DNA of 26,843 nt from JAICIG01 sp035532215 (GCA_035532215.1 DATKRK010000273.1:1-26843); one strand, 5' to 3'. Shown: positions 13,538 through 21,760, counted from the stretch's first letter. Notes: generated by a model not told the origin, from the letters alone. Program-made: numbers and translations.

Positions 13538-15205
13538 CTAACGCCCGCGTTCCAGGTCGCCCCAATCGAGCCGGAAGCCATGCCCGCAACGCCTGCACTG
13601 GACGCGCCAACCCAGGTGAGCCGCCAGAGAGCGGACTGTTTCTCGACAACCCGGGCAGACGGTCGAAATTCGCGTCGCGGCGGCATCGAGATCGCGATAC
13701 GCCTCGTCCGGCGCGCCGGGCAGCAGAACGTCGTCGGCGTCGATCGTGGTCAGCAACTCGGCGGTCAGCGGCGCGATGTCGGCGACGCGGTTCGCCAGGC
13801 GGCGAATGGCCGTCTCGAACGCATTTCGCGCCAAGCGGCCGTTGCCGAACTTTTCGTCGCTGCGGTCGAGCAGATATTGAAAGCCGGCCAGCAATCGCAG
13901 ACGGGCGGCGGCGGGGAGCGAATACTTGTTCGCTTCGCACATCGACTGAAAAATGCGGCCCAGTTCCGGCGCCGAGTAGTCGGGAAAATCGAGCCGGCGG
14001 CCAAACCGCGAGGCCAGGCCGGGATTGGCGTCGAGCAATCGGTCCAGCGAATCCGGATAACCCGCAAGCACTACGACCAGCCGGTTTCGATCGTCTTCCA
14101 TTCGCTTCAAGAGCGCTTGCAGCGCCTCGTTGCCATAGGCGTCTTCGCCCCGCTCGGCGACCAGGCTGTAGGCTTCGTCGATGAACAACACGCCGTCCAG
14201 GGCTTCGTCGATCTTTTGGTGCGTCTTGGGGCCGGTTTGTCCGGCATAGCGGGCCACCAGGCCGGAGCGGTCGGTTTCGATCAGATGGCCGCGCGACAAT
14301 ACGCCAAGTCCGCCGAAAATGCGTCCCAGTAGCCGAGCGACGGTCGTTTTTCCCGTGCCAGGGTTTCCGCTAAAAATCATGTGCAGGCTGACTTTCGTCT
14401 GCGGCAATCCGAGACGCCCCCGCTCGCGCTGCACTTTCAGGAAGTTCGTCAGCTCGCTCACATCGCGCTTGATGCCGTCCAGGCCAATCAATCCTTGCAA
14501 CTCGTTGAGCGCGGTTTCCAACGCCGCCTGGTCGGCCGCCGCTTTCGGCGGTTCGTCGGCGGACCGTTCGGCGAGCGGCGCGGCGCCGTCGCACGCGATC
14601 TCTTCGGCAAGCCCGATTTCCGCCGAGTCGTCTTTCGCGGCAGCCGATCCCTCCTCGGAGTCCAGCGGCACAGGGAGTAAGCAACGGTGCAGTTCAGCGT
14701 GGATCCATTTCAGCCGCTCGGTTTCCTGCGGGCAAACATGACCGTCGATTTTCGCCGCCAGGTTGCCCACGCGCAGCAAGACGGTTTCCAGGTCTCCGAT
14801 TCGCTTGCGCAGCGCGGGGTACTCGGCGAACGGACGAAACAGGCTGGCCCAACTCAATTCGCTCGACCGGGCGGCAACCTCTTTGAGCGTTTGTTTCAGT
14901 TCCGCGCGGCTCAGCCGCCGGGCCCAACAGTGCTCGAACAGTTCGCTGGCCAGCAGGTACTCGTTTTCGGTCCAGCGCCAGTCGCTTTGGGCGATTTCGA
15001 CCAGGATCTTGACGAGCAGCCCACGCTCCAATTCGAGCAGCCTCTGGCGAAATCGCGATGATTCTTGCCGTAACCGCTGCGGATGAGCGGCGATGCACTG
15101 CTCGGCGCCTTCGCTGAACAGCCGCCGGCAGTGCGCCAATTCCTGGCGGAACTGTTCGAGCAACGGCTCGGCGTCTGCATCGGCGTTCGAAGAGTCGGCG
15201 TGCAT
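13538..15205 (-). CDS. AAA+ ATPase of CbxX/CfqX (SpoVK) type with TerB-like N-terminus and C-terminal zinc ribbon
   Basis: 555 residues. Residues ~55-175 are helical, with VEIAQSDWRWTENEYLLASE and KIDGHVCPQETERLKWIHAE, a layout like TerB-type helical domains. A low-complexity linker (180-230) follows. The AAA+ domain (235-495) is CbxX-type: LIGLDGIKRDVSELTNFLK, Walker A GNPGTGKT (280-287), Walker B LFIDEA (340-345), sensor 1 LVVVLAGY, an arginine finger R400 in NPGLASRF, and sensor 2 GNGRLARN. The C-terminus has CPGC (517, 520) and CRRC (537, 540), a four-Cys zinc ribbon. CbxX relatives remodel protein complexes such as inhibited Rubisco; here the substrate is unknown and no Rubisco is nearby. 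The gene is divergent from the sigma-54 controlled gene at 15528. Confidence 0.9.
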   Translation of the reverse strand: MHADSSNADADAEPLLEQFRQELAHCRRLFSEGAEQCIAAHPQRLRQESSRFRQRLLELERGLLVKILVEIAQSDWRWTENEYLLASELFEHCWARRLSRAELKQTLKEVAARSSELSWASLFRPFAEYPALRKRIGDLETVLLRVGNLAAKIDGHVCPQETERLKWIHAELHRCLLPVPLDSEEGSAAAKDDSAEIGLAEEIACDGAAPLAERSADEPPKAAADQAALETALNELQGLIGLDGIKRDVSELTNFLKVQRERGRLGLPQTKVSLHMIFSGNPGTGKTTVARLLGRIFGGLGVLSRGHLIETDRSGLVARYAGQTGPKTHQKIDEALDGVLFIDEAYSLVAERGEDAYGNEALQALLKRMEDDRNRLVVVLAGYPDSLDRLLDANPGLASRFGRRLDFPDYSAPELGRIFQSMCEANKYSLPAAARLRLLAGFQYLLDRSDEKFGNGRLARNAFETAIRRLANRVADIAPLTAELLTTIDADDVLLPGAPDEAYRDLDAAATRISTVCPGCRETVRSLAAHLGWRVQCRRCGHGFRLDWGDLERGR

Positions 15206-15404
15206 TCACGATTCGCGGGCTGCGGTTATTCTTCAGCGGCGGACGACGCCGCTTGCTGCGAAGTCATTATTCTACCGAGAAATCTCCCATGAAATCGACC
15301 GCAGAAACAGTCCGAAGCAGCGATTTCGCGGCGGCGGATGGCAGACTTGCACCCCGCCTCTCCGTTGCCGATGGCCACACCCCGGAGTTATTCCAGCCGC
15401 CCGA

Positions 15405-15421
15405 TTGGCACGCTTGTTGCA
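15405..15421 (+). promoter_or_regulatory. Sigma-54 (RpoN) promoter
   Basis: TTGGCACGCTTGTTGCA matches the RpoN consensus TGGCACG-N4-TTGCA. The invariant GG is at 15407-15408 and the invariant GC at 15419-15420, with exactly 10 bases between. Transcription should start near 15431, giving a leader of about 97 bases before the ATG at 15528. Such promoters need an enhancer-binding ATPase; none is encoded in the window (the divergent AAA+ protein is of another clade). Apart from this the 15206-15527 gap shows no gene. Confidence 0.75.
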
Positions 15422-15527
15422 AAAAAACGAGATTAGCGGCGGGGCGCTTCGCAGGGCCGGGAGCGCGTGCCGTCGACGGACCCGCATCGCCGACCGTTCT
15501 TATGGACTCTGGAAGGAGACCCACGCC

Positions 15528-16916
15528 ATGACCTCGCTCTTTATCTGCCGGCGCCCGCTGTGCGCGCATTCGCTGATTATTCTCGCCTTGACGGGCATTG
15601 CATCGATCGGAATCAGTTCCGCCGCCTACGGCCAACTGGCGCGGCGGCTGCCGCCGCGCGGCCCGAGTCTCAGAAACGAACTGCCTGCAAAAATGGCAGA
15701 CGGAGTCAGGAATGAGGTCATTGAACCGATTCCCTTGACCGCGCAACGCCTGGCCGAGGCGCAAGAGGGGGTGGCGCAGCAAATTCGCGACCAGGTCGAA
15801 GCATTCCGATCCGATGTCAAGCAGGTGTTTCCAGATGAAATCGACGCGCTCTCGGGGACATCGAAGTGGCGTCCGGAAGACCGCGCCGCGCTGTTGAAAG
15901 CCATCAAATCGATCGATGCCGCGGCCGTCTACGAAGCCTGGCTGGAAGCACAGCCCGCCGACACGACAGGCGCCGAGCGCATCGCCCGGCAAACGGCCGT
16001 CAAACGTTCGTTCCTGGCCTTGGAGCAAAGCGCCGAAGACGGCAAAGTGACGAACGACGACGCCGATGCGCTGCGCGAAGCGCTCGATAAACTTGCGCCG
16101 ACCGAGCCTCGGGCGGCCGACCTGACGCAGGCCCTGGCGCCCTTGAGCACTTGGGTGCAAATCCAAGGCATCCTCGACGCGGCCAGCCCCGATTCTGCGG
16201 CCATCGGCAAGCTGCCCACCGGGAAAGTCACCATCATTCGCAACCCGAACCTGTCGCTCGGCACGGCCATCGTCTTGGCCCCCGACACCGTGATGGTCGG
16301 CAATCGCGGACGCGGCGGAGTGGCGATTACGAAAGGCAACGCCGCCGAAGCGCTCGATCTGCCGGTGATCGCCGATGAACCGGTGCGCGACGCGGAGGGC
16401 TCGCCTGTCGACGGCGGGGTGCTGTTGATCAACCCATCGAATTCAGGAGTGACCGTCAGTTATCAACTCAATGGCGAAGTCTACCGGATGGAGTCCGGGA
16501 TGTCGCAACGCTTGCAACCGGCGATCTGGACGATCGAGTTCGACCGCGGCGGCGCGATGGGCGTGTCTCAATACCGGCTCGTTCCCGGCACGTACGCCTT
16601 TACGCCCACCGAAACCGGTTGGGAGTTGTACAAGCGGCGCTATGACGTCACGATCGACAATACGCGCAATCCGCACGACTTTCATTTCGTCGTCAACGGG
16701 AAACCGCTGGAGGTGCGCGGCGGCCACGCCAAGGACCTGGCCAGCTTGTATCCGATCTTCATCCGCTACGACCGGGGAACCGGCGGCGAGTTGGTGCAGA
16801 AGGCCTTGAACTTCAGCGGCACGGTCGAAGTCGGCATCAACGCGGCCGATAATCTCTGGGACATCTTCCCCGAGGAGGGCAACAAGAAGCGGACTCTCGA
16901 AGTAGAAATCTTTTAG
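15528..16916 (+). CDS. Exported planctomycete protein of unknown function
   Basis: 462 residues. ATG at 15528 is chosen for its GGAAGGAG (15511-15518) and because the frame then begins with a signal peptide: RRPLCAHSLIILALTG, cleavage near AAYGQ. Residues ~60-200 are rich in charged residues and Ala and look helical (AQRLAEAQEGVAQQIRDQVE, WRPEDRAALLKAIKSIDAAA). From ~225 on the sequence is beta-rich: KVTIIRNPNLSLGTAIVL, GGVLLINPSNSGVTVSYQLN, then YRLVPGTYAFTP-like and KRRYDVTIDN. No enzyme motif is seen. It is transcribed from a sigma-54 promoter and closed by a terminator at 16937, so it is a single-gene unit. It may be an envelope protein; function unknown. Confidence 0.8.
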   Translation: MTSLFICRRPLCAHSLIILALTGIASIGISSAAYGQLARRLPPRGPSLRNELPAKMADGVRNEVIEPIPLTAQRLAEAQEGVAQQIRDQVEAFRSDVKQVFPDEIDALSGTSKWRPEDRAALLKAIKSIDAAAVYEAWLEAQPADTTGAERIARQTAVKRSFLALEQSAEDGKVTNDDADALREALDKLAPTEPRAADLTQALAPLSTWVQIQGILDAASPDSAAIGKLPTGKVTIIRNPNLSLGTAIVLAPDTVMVGNRGRGGVAITKGNAAEALDLPVIADEPVRDAEGSPVDGGVLLINPSNSGVTVSYQLNGEVYRMESGMSQRLQPAIWTIEFDRGGAMGVSQYRLVPGTYAFTPTETGWELYKRRYDVTIDNTRNPHDFHFVVNGKPLEVRGGHAKDLASLYPIFIRYDRGTGGELVQKALNFSGTVEVGINAADNLWDIFPEEGNKKRTLEVEIF

Positions 16917-16936
16917 CCGGGACGGCAGAAAGGGTT

Positions 16937-16969
16937 CCAGGGGCTGGCGCCCCTGGAGGCCGCCTTTTT
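16937..16969 (+). terminator. Intrinsic terminator-like hairpin
   Basis: CCAGGGGC at 16937-16944 pairs perfectly with GCCCCTGG at 16949-16956 across a 4-base loop, and five T follow at 16965-16969. The T-run is eight bases away from the stem, which is further than ideal. It closes the gene ending at 16916. No gene is seen in the remainder of the 16917-17239 gap. Confidence 0.6.
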
Positions 16970-17203
16970 ACGCTTCGGCCGGCGCGCAGCCGCAAGCAAG
17001 CCGGTTGAGACCGCAGCGGGACGATCGGCCGGCAAACCGTGCGATCTCGCTCGCTTGGCGTGCTGCGTGAATCATCGACGGTGCTATCGTTCGGCCCGCC
17101 TTTTTACGGCGCGAGCCCGCAAGTAGGGCCGCCACAGGCGCTTCGCGACTTGCCGGGTTTCTTCTCATCGGCGGCTTATGCGCGGCATGGCAATTGCGTT
17201 TGG

Positions 17204-17222
17204 ACGAGAGTGAAATTCTCGT
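17204..17222 (+). promoter_or_regulatory. Small hairpin before the ECF sigma gene
   Basis: ACGAGA at 17204-17209 and TCTCGT at 17217-17222 form a perfect 6-bp stem with a 7-base loop. It stands just before the AGAGG ribosome-binding site (17228-17232). It could be an operator half-site pair or a leader hairpin; it may also be chance. Confidence 0.25.
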
Positions 17223-17239
17223 ATCGAAGAGGCATCGTA

Positions 17240-17887
17240 ATGGACGCTGCAGCACCCCGCACCGCGACTGAAGCCCGGCCCGAATTGCCAAAATCCAGCG
17301 ACGAGGAATTGTTGCTGCGGTATCGCAACAACGCCGATCCTGAGGCCTTCCGCGAGTTGCTTCATCGCTACGAGCGAGAACTCTTCAGCTACTTGTGCCG
17401 TTATCTGCGCGACGAAACTCTGGCCGAAGAGGTGTTTCAGGCCGTGTTCATGCGAGTTCACGAAAAAGCGCGCCTTTTCGAAGAGGGCCGGGCCTTCCGG
17501 CCTTGGATATACAGCATCGCCACGCACCAGGCGATCGACGCCCTGAGAAAGGCCGGCCGCCGCCGGACGACGAGCCTCGACACGGTGCACGGCGAGGTCG
17601 AAATGGACGGCACGACGCTACTCGATCTGCTCGAAGACCGGACTGGCAGTCCTCTGGCGCAATTAGAAGAGCACGAGCGGAGCGCCTGGGCCCGCCAGGC
17701 CGTTGACGACTTGCCGCAATATTTAAGGGATGTAGTATTGCTGGTGTACTTTCAGGGTTTGAAATTCCGCGAGGCCGCGGAGGCCCTGGGCATCCCGCTG
17801 GGGACCGTCAAATCGCGCATGCACCAAGCCCTCGTCCGCTTGAACGCCGCTTGGCGGCGAACCCATTCCGCATCCGACGACAGGTAG
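17240..17887 (+). CDS. ECF-type RNA polymerase sigma factor
   Basis: 215 residues from ATG at 17240, with AGAGG 7 bases upstream. Region 2 (about 24-106) has DEELLLRYRNNADPEAFREL, the core-binding DETLAEEVFQAVFMRVHEKA and the -10 reading FRPWIYSIATHQAIDALRK. A linker (107-145) carries the acidic LLDLLEDRTGSP. Region 4 (about 150-205) has LPQYLRDVVLLVYFQGLKF and the helix-turn-helix FREAAEALGIPLGTVKSRMH. It is full length for the group-4 (ECF) family, so it should direct RNA polymerase to a specific promoter set. The coupled ORF at 17892 is a candidate partner, and the lipoprotein at 18186 may be part of the same unit. Confidence 0.95.
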   Translation: MDAAAPRTATEARPELPKSSDEELLLRYRNNADPEAFRELLHRYERELFSYLCRYLRDETLAEEVFQAVFMRVHEKARLFEEGRAFRPWIYSIATHQAIDALRKAGRRRTTSLDTVHGEVEMDGTTLLDLLEDRTGSPLAQLEEHERSAWARQAVDDLPQYLRDVVLLVYFQGLKFREAAEALGIPLGTVKSRMHQALVRLNAAWRRTHSASDDR

Positions 17888-17891
17888 AACC

Positions 17892-18122
17892 GTGGTTGAC
17901 AACCTGCTGGGGTATTTGCTGGGGGCTTTGGAAACCGAGGATCTCGAGCAAATATCGCTCGCGCTGGAGTCCGACCCCGAACTGCAGCGCCAACTCGAAG
18001 TCTTTCGGCAGGCCCTTGAACCCTTGGAACTGTGCCGCGAGGCAATTACCTCGCCGCCCGATCTGGCGGTCCGCACCTGGGTGGTGATTCGGCAAAACGT
18101 CGCGTGGGCGCCGCAGCAATGA
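17892..18122 (+). CDS. Small anti-sigma-like protein without membrane anchor
   Basis: 76 residues from GTG at 17892, four bases after the sigma factor stop, so probably translated by coupling. The sequence LLGYLLGALETEDLEQISLA followed by LESDPELQRQLEVFRQALEPL resembles the N-terminal helical domain of planctomycete anti-sigma factors that bind the ECF protein. The usual His-x3-Cys-x2-Cys zinc motif and the transmembrane helix are both missing. It ends with VIRQNVAWAPQQ. Nearby frames do not continue the family, so it looks like a naturally short or truncated soluble version. Role inferred from position and composition only. Confidence 0.65.
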   Translation: MVDNLLGYLLGALETEDLEQISLALESDPELQRQLEVFRQALEPLELCREAITSPPDLAVRTWVVIRQNVAWAPQQ

Positions 18123-18185
18123 GCCGCCGCAAGTGTGTCCGCGCGGCCTAGCGGTTTGCGAGTCAATGACCATTGCGTGCGAGCC

Positions 18186-19067
18186 ATGAATCAACTGCGG
18201 CGCAGGCGAAGCGAGTGGCGGGCAGCGTGCGACGCAGGATGGCTTTGCGCGCTTGCGCTAGTTGTTGGTTGCGGCCCAGGCACGCAAACGCCTCGTCCCG
18301 CTGCCGCCCCGACCAAGACGACGCAGGTCAAAGGTGCGACAGCGGCTCAGCGCCAGGCAACGGCGCCCGATCCGGTTCAGCCTCTCGATCAGGCCCTGAC
18401 TCTGGCCAGGCGTTCGCTCGAAACCCTCGACGAGGTCGAGGACTACGTTTGCGAATTCGTCAAACGAGAGCGGGTCGACGGCGAATTACTCGACGAAGAA
18501 CGGCTGGAGATGAAGCTTCGCCACAAGCCGTTCAGCGTCTACATGCGCTTTCTTGAGCCTAAGGCGTTGGCCGACCAGGAGGCGATCTATGTCGAAGGCC
18601 GCAACGACGGCAAGCTGCTGGCCCATACAAACGGCTTGAAGGGCCAACTCTTCGGTACGCTCGAACTCCATCCGGACGGCTTTCTGGCGATGAGAGACAA
18701 CCGCTACCCGATCACCAACGCGGGGATGAAGAACCTGGTGACGCTGCTCCTACAACTCGGCGAGCGAAGGGATTTGCTGAAGGATTGCCGCGTCGAGTTC
18801 AACGACGACGGAGAAATCGACGGCCGCGATTGCCTGCTGATCGAAATCTCCAACCCGCGGCCGGTAGGCGAATTCCACTTGGCGAAGGCGAAAATCTGGC
18901 TCGATCGCGAGCGGAACGTACCGTTGGGCTTCGAATCGTGGGAATGGCCGGCCGACGGCGGCGAACCGGTGCTGGCCGAGAGCTATCGCTACGAGAAGCT
19001 GAAGTTCGATCAAGGGCTGACCGATCGGGATTTCGATCCGGCGAATCCCGACTACTCTTTCCCTTGA
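18186..19067 (+). CDS. DUF1571 family lipoprotein
   Basis: 293 residues from ATG at 18186; a GTG at 18135 is an alternative but would put 17 extra residues before the signal. After a basic start (RRRRSEW) comes LCALALVVGC, a lipobox with the Cys at about residue 27, so it should be an LspA-processed lipoprotein. A Pro/Ala/Thr linker follows. The DUF1571 domain covers about 75-290: LDEVEDYVCEFVKRERVDGE, FSVYMRFLEPKALADQEAIY, VEGRNDGKLLAH, and YRYEKLKFDQGLTDRDFDPA near the end. It resembles LolA-type half-barrels that hold lipid tails, but that function is inference. It is the third gene after the sigma factor, 63 bp downstream of the small ORF. Confidence 0.88.
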   Translation: MNQLRRRRSEWRAACDAGWLCALALVVGCGPGTQTPRPAAAPTKTTQVKGATAAQRQATAPDPVQPLDQALTLARRSLETLDEVEDYVCEFVKRERVDGELLDEERLEMKLRHKPFSVYMRFLEPKALADQEAIYVEGRNDGKLLAHTNGLKGQLFGTLELHPDGFLAMRDNRYPITNAGMKNLVTLLLQLGERRDLLKDCRVEFNDDGEIDGRDCLLIEISNPRPVGEFHLAKAKIWLDRERNVPLGFESWEWPADGGEPVLAESYRYEKLKFDQGLTDRDFDPANPDYSFP

Positions 19068-19125
19068 CCGGCGCTGCCAACGCTGCGTTCCTTGATCTGG
19101 GCCAAAGAAATGCTATCGTCTCCGC

Positions 19126-20514
19126 ATGCCCAAACCGCTGGTCGTCATCGATGTCGTCGGTCTGACTTATGATTTGATCGGCCCGAACACGCCGCACATC
19201 CAGCGCCTGGCCGACTCGGGTTTCGCAAGGCCGCTGGGCACGGTGCTGCCGGCAGTGACTTGCTCGGCCCAGTCGACGCTGCTCACCGGGCTGTTGCCGC
19301 GAAATCACGGCATCGTGGGCAACGGCTGGTATTTTCGCGACCTGTCCGAAGTCTGGCTCTGGCGGCAGTCGAACCGCTTGGTCGGCGGCGAAAAAATCTA
19401 CCAGGCCGGGCGGCTTCGCGATCCGTCGTACACGACCGCCAAGATGTTCTGGTGGTACAACATGTACGCCGACGTCCAGTGGTCGATGACGCCGCGCCCC
19501 AGCTATCCGGCCGACGGACGCAAAATCTTCGACAGCTACAGCCAACCGCCCGAGTTGCGAGATCGCTTGCAGGAGCGACTGGGCGTGTTTCCGTTATTGA
19601 AATTTTGGGGCCCCGGCGCCGATATCTCCAGTTCGCGCTGGATCGCCGATGCCAGCGTCGCCGTCATGGCCGAACATCAGCCGACATTGACGCTCGTCTA
19701 TTTGCCCCACCTCGATTACAACCTACAGCGCCTCGGGCCCGACGATCCTCGCATCGCCGAGGACGTGCGGTTGGTCGACGCCGAAGCCGGCAAGTTGATC
19801 GACGCTGCAAAAGCCCGCGGCGCCGAGGTCGTCGTGCTCTCGGAATACGCCATCACCGCGGTCGATCGGCCGGTTCACATCAACCGCGTGCTGCGCGAAT
19901 ACGGCTGGCTGACCGTGCGGCGCGAGCCGCTCGGCTGGGAGACTTTGGACTACGGCGCCTCTCGCGCCTTCGCCGTGGCCGACCATCAGGTCGCCCACGT
20001 TTACGTATCGCGGGCTGAAGATGTGGCCGAAGTCAAATCCATACTCGAGCGCACGCCGGGCGTCGATCGGGCGCTCGACCGCCGAGAACAAGCGGAATTC
20101 GGCATCGATCACGAGCGCTCGGGCGAACTGGTGGCGGTGGCCGCGCCGGGCGATTGGTTCACGTATTACTTCTGGCTCGACGACGCCTTGGCGCCCGACT
20201 ACGCCCGCACGGTCGACATCCACCGCAAGCCGGGCTACGACCCGGTCGAATTGTTCGTCGATCCCACACTCAAGGCGCCGAAGCTGCGCATTGCCCGGCG
20301 GCTGGCGCAAAAGCTGCTCGGCTTTCGCTATTACATGGACGTGATCGGGCTCGATGCAAGGATCGTCAAAGGCAGCCACGGGCGACTGCCCGCCGCCGGC
20401 AGAGAAGCGACCGAGGGCCCGGTTTTCGTCTCCTCGACGAAGGCCATCGAGCGAGACGCCATCGCCATGACCGACGTAAAGGATCTGCTGCTGCGGTTGC
20501 AGTTTGGCGGGTGA
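19126..20514 (+). CDS. Alkaline-phosphatase-superfamily (nucleotide pyrophosphatase-like) protein
   Basis: 462 residues from ATG at 19126. It belongs to the phosphodiesterase/NPP branch (PF01663): D9 in VVIDVVGL, TPHIQRLADSGF, and the nucleophile T45 in LPAVTCSAQSTLLTG followed by HGIVGNGWYF. No signal peptide, so the site of action may be cytoplasmic. The metal ligands deviate from the usual pattern. Where NPP enzymes have D-x3-H the sequence is LPHLDYNLQRLG (D197, Q201), and where they have SDH it is LSEYAIT (E240, Y241); H287 and H291 in ADHQVAH remain. It may therefore use another metal arrangement or substrate. It stands 58 bp after the lipoprotein gene. Confidence 0.88.
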   Translation: MPKPLVVIDVVGLTYDLIGPNTPHIQRLADSGFARPLGTVLPAVTCSAQSTLLTGLLPRNHGIVGNGWYFRDLSEVWLWRQSNRLVGGEKIYQAGRLRDPSYTTAKMFWWYNMYADVQWSMTPRPSYPADGRKIFDSYSQPPELRDRLQERLGVFPLLKFWGPGADISSSRWIADASVAVMAEHQPTLTLVYLPHLDYNLQRLGPDDPRIAEDVRLVDAEAGKLIDAAKARGAEVVVLSEYAITAVDRPVHINRVLREYGWLTVRREPLGWETLDYGASRAFAVADHQVAHVYVSRAEDVAEVKSILERTPGVDRALDRREQAEFGIDHERSGELVAVAAPGDWFTYYFWLDDALAPDYARTVDIHRKPGYDPVELFVDPTLKAPKLRIARRLAQKLLGFRYYMDVIGLDARIVKGSHGRLPAAGREATEGPVFVSSTKAIERDAIAMTDVKDLLLRLQFGG

Positions 20515-20752
20515 AATACCGAGGGGCATAAGTAGTGGGCCGTGCAGTTGACTCTGTAGGGAACGCCCTCCGTGGCAATCCTGTTCGGCACGGGAATTTC
20601 AAGCTCGGGTTGGCGGACGGCGGTTAGGGCGGGGTGGCGAGAATTTTGACCAAAATGCAAGCGTTGGGGGCGATGGCGCCGGCTCGGCGCGGAGTCACGC
20701 GCAGCGCAAAACGCCACGAATCGCGACGACAAACGCCGGCGTGGGCGGCAGG

Positions 20753-21296
20753 TTAGGATTTGGGGGCCGGCTGCTGTTGCAGCTTGGCGATGTGCGACAG
20801 CAACTCGTCTTCCGTGGCCAGCCCGCTGAAGTAGTAGCAGATCATCTCGTAGGTTCGCAGCGTCGGCTTGCGGCCCGTCCAGAGACGAATCAGCAGGCAG
20901 GCGATGATGGCGCAATAGGTCTGAATTTCAATGCCGTTCTCGTCGTGGCTGAGCAGGTGGCGGCAGCCCAGCACGTGCTTGAAGAACCGAAAGAAGATTT
21001 CGATCGTCCAGCGATAGCGGTAAATCAGGGCCCTACGGCCTGGACGAGCTTGGGCAGCGCCGATAGCAGCGAACCGTCGACCAAGGTCAACGCCTGCTGC
21101 ACGCCCTTGAGTCTGGGATCGCGGTGCAAGGGCTGCAGTTGTTGCGCCAGTTCGCGGATGATTTCCGGCAACCGCTCCGCATTGAAAACGGTCGCCGCTT
21201 CCGACAGCGAACCCAACGACGACCGGGGACAGCCCAGCAGTTTCTGGACTTTCTTCAACTCGCCGGCTTGTTGAATCGCACACCCACAGCTTTTTC
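20753..21296 (-). pseudogene. IS4-family transposase, internally deleted remnant
   Basis: Two minus-strand frames together resemble one IS4-type transposase. From about 21296 to 21037: AIQQAGELKKVQKLLGCPRS, SLGSLSEAATVFN and LTLVDGSLLSALPKLVQA, i.e. the N-terminal third with the first catalytic Asp (LVDGS). From about 21033 to the TAA at 20753, in another frame: LIYRYRWTIEIFFRFFKHVL, then LRTYEMICYYFSGLATEDEL, i.e. the C-terminal YREK-like region. The central part of the DDE domain is missing and the frame is broken at the join (about 21027-21037). The start is also missing before 21296. It cannot be active. No clear terminal repeats were found next to it. Confidence 0.8.
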
Positions 21297-21321
21297 AGAG
21301 GAGCCTTTTTTTCGCGGGGTC

Positions 21322-21591
21322 TTACTCGTTCTTGTTTCTCTGCAATTTCATCGCCGACACGACGACGATCATGATGCCGACAGGGCAAACGAGGAGACCC
21401 GCTATCGTGAGCCACATGCCAAGACGGACACTGCCCTCTAAGTCGGCCGCCTGCGGGCCTCCTTGGTCCAGATCCCTGAAAGCCGTAACCATGCCAAGCA
21501 TGGTCGGCAGCGTGCCTAAGACTGGGCCAAGCGCCAGGACGATGCCGGCCACAAGCCAAGCGGTCAGTATTGTTTTGCGACTCATCGGCAT
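21322..21591 (-). CDS. Small membrane protein with MotA/TolQ/ExbB-like core
   Basis: 89 residues from ATG at 21591 (a second ATG at 21585 is possible). It has two membrane helices, at about residues 7-34 (ILTAWLVAGIVLALGPVLGT) and 57-80 (LGMWLTIAGLLVCPVGIMIV). The layout GPVLGTLPTMLGMVTAFRDL between them, with LEGSVRLGMWLTIAGL after, resembles the core of ExbB/TolQ proton-channel subunits (LGTVxGMxxAF ... AL-x-TTxxGL), but the protein is far shorter than the roughly 200-residue normal length. Planctomycetes are known to have such mini versions. No ExbD or TonB is near. It lies just upstream of the transposase relic. Confidence 0.65.
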   Translation of the reverse strand: MPMSRKTILTAWLVAGIVLALGPVLGTLPTMLGMVTAFRDLDQGGPQAADLEGSVRLGMWLTIAGLLVCPVGIMIVVVSAMKLQRNKNE

Positions 21592-21677
21592 GCCGCCAGC
21601 TTATAGTCTGGCCGATGCCGCTGCAAAGTCCTCGGTTTCAACGTGCCCCACTACCGCGATTCGCGTTTCGCCATAAA

Positions 21678-21706
21678 TTGACTCTCCCCGTCCAACCACT
21701 TAAGAT
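21678..21706 (+). promoter_or_regulatory. Sigma-70 type promoter
   Basis: TTGACT at 21678-21683 and TAAGAT at 21701-21706 are separated by exactly 17 bases. It lies 55 bases before the ATG at 21761 and fits that gene. The -35 hexamer is the same as in the dksA promoter at 8280. Confidence 0.6.
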
Positions 21707-21760
21707 GCAAAGGTTTGAAACTCCTTTCTCCGGCGCCGGTTGCCACTGGCGGATTTGTCG

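Noticed and set aside
20514..20532. Sequence AATACCGAGGGGCATAAG resembling the MITE end near the IS4 relic
   Set aside because: Only AATACCG and TAAG agree and the spacing between them differs by one base; no partner end was found on the other side.
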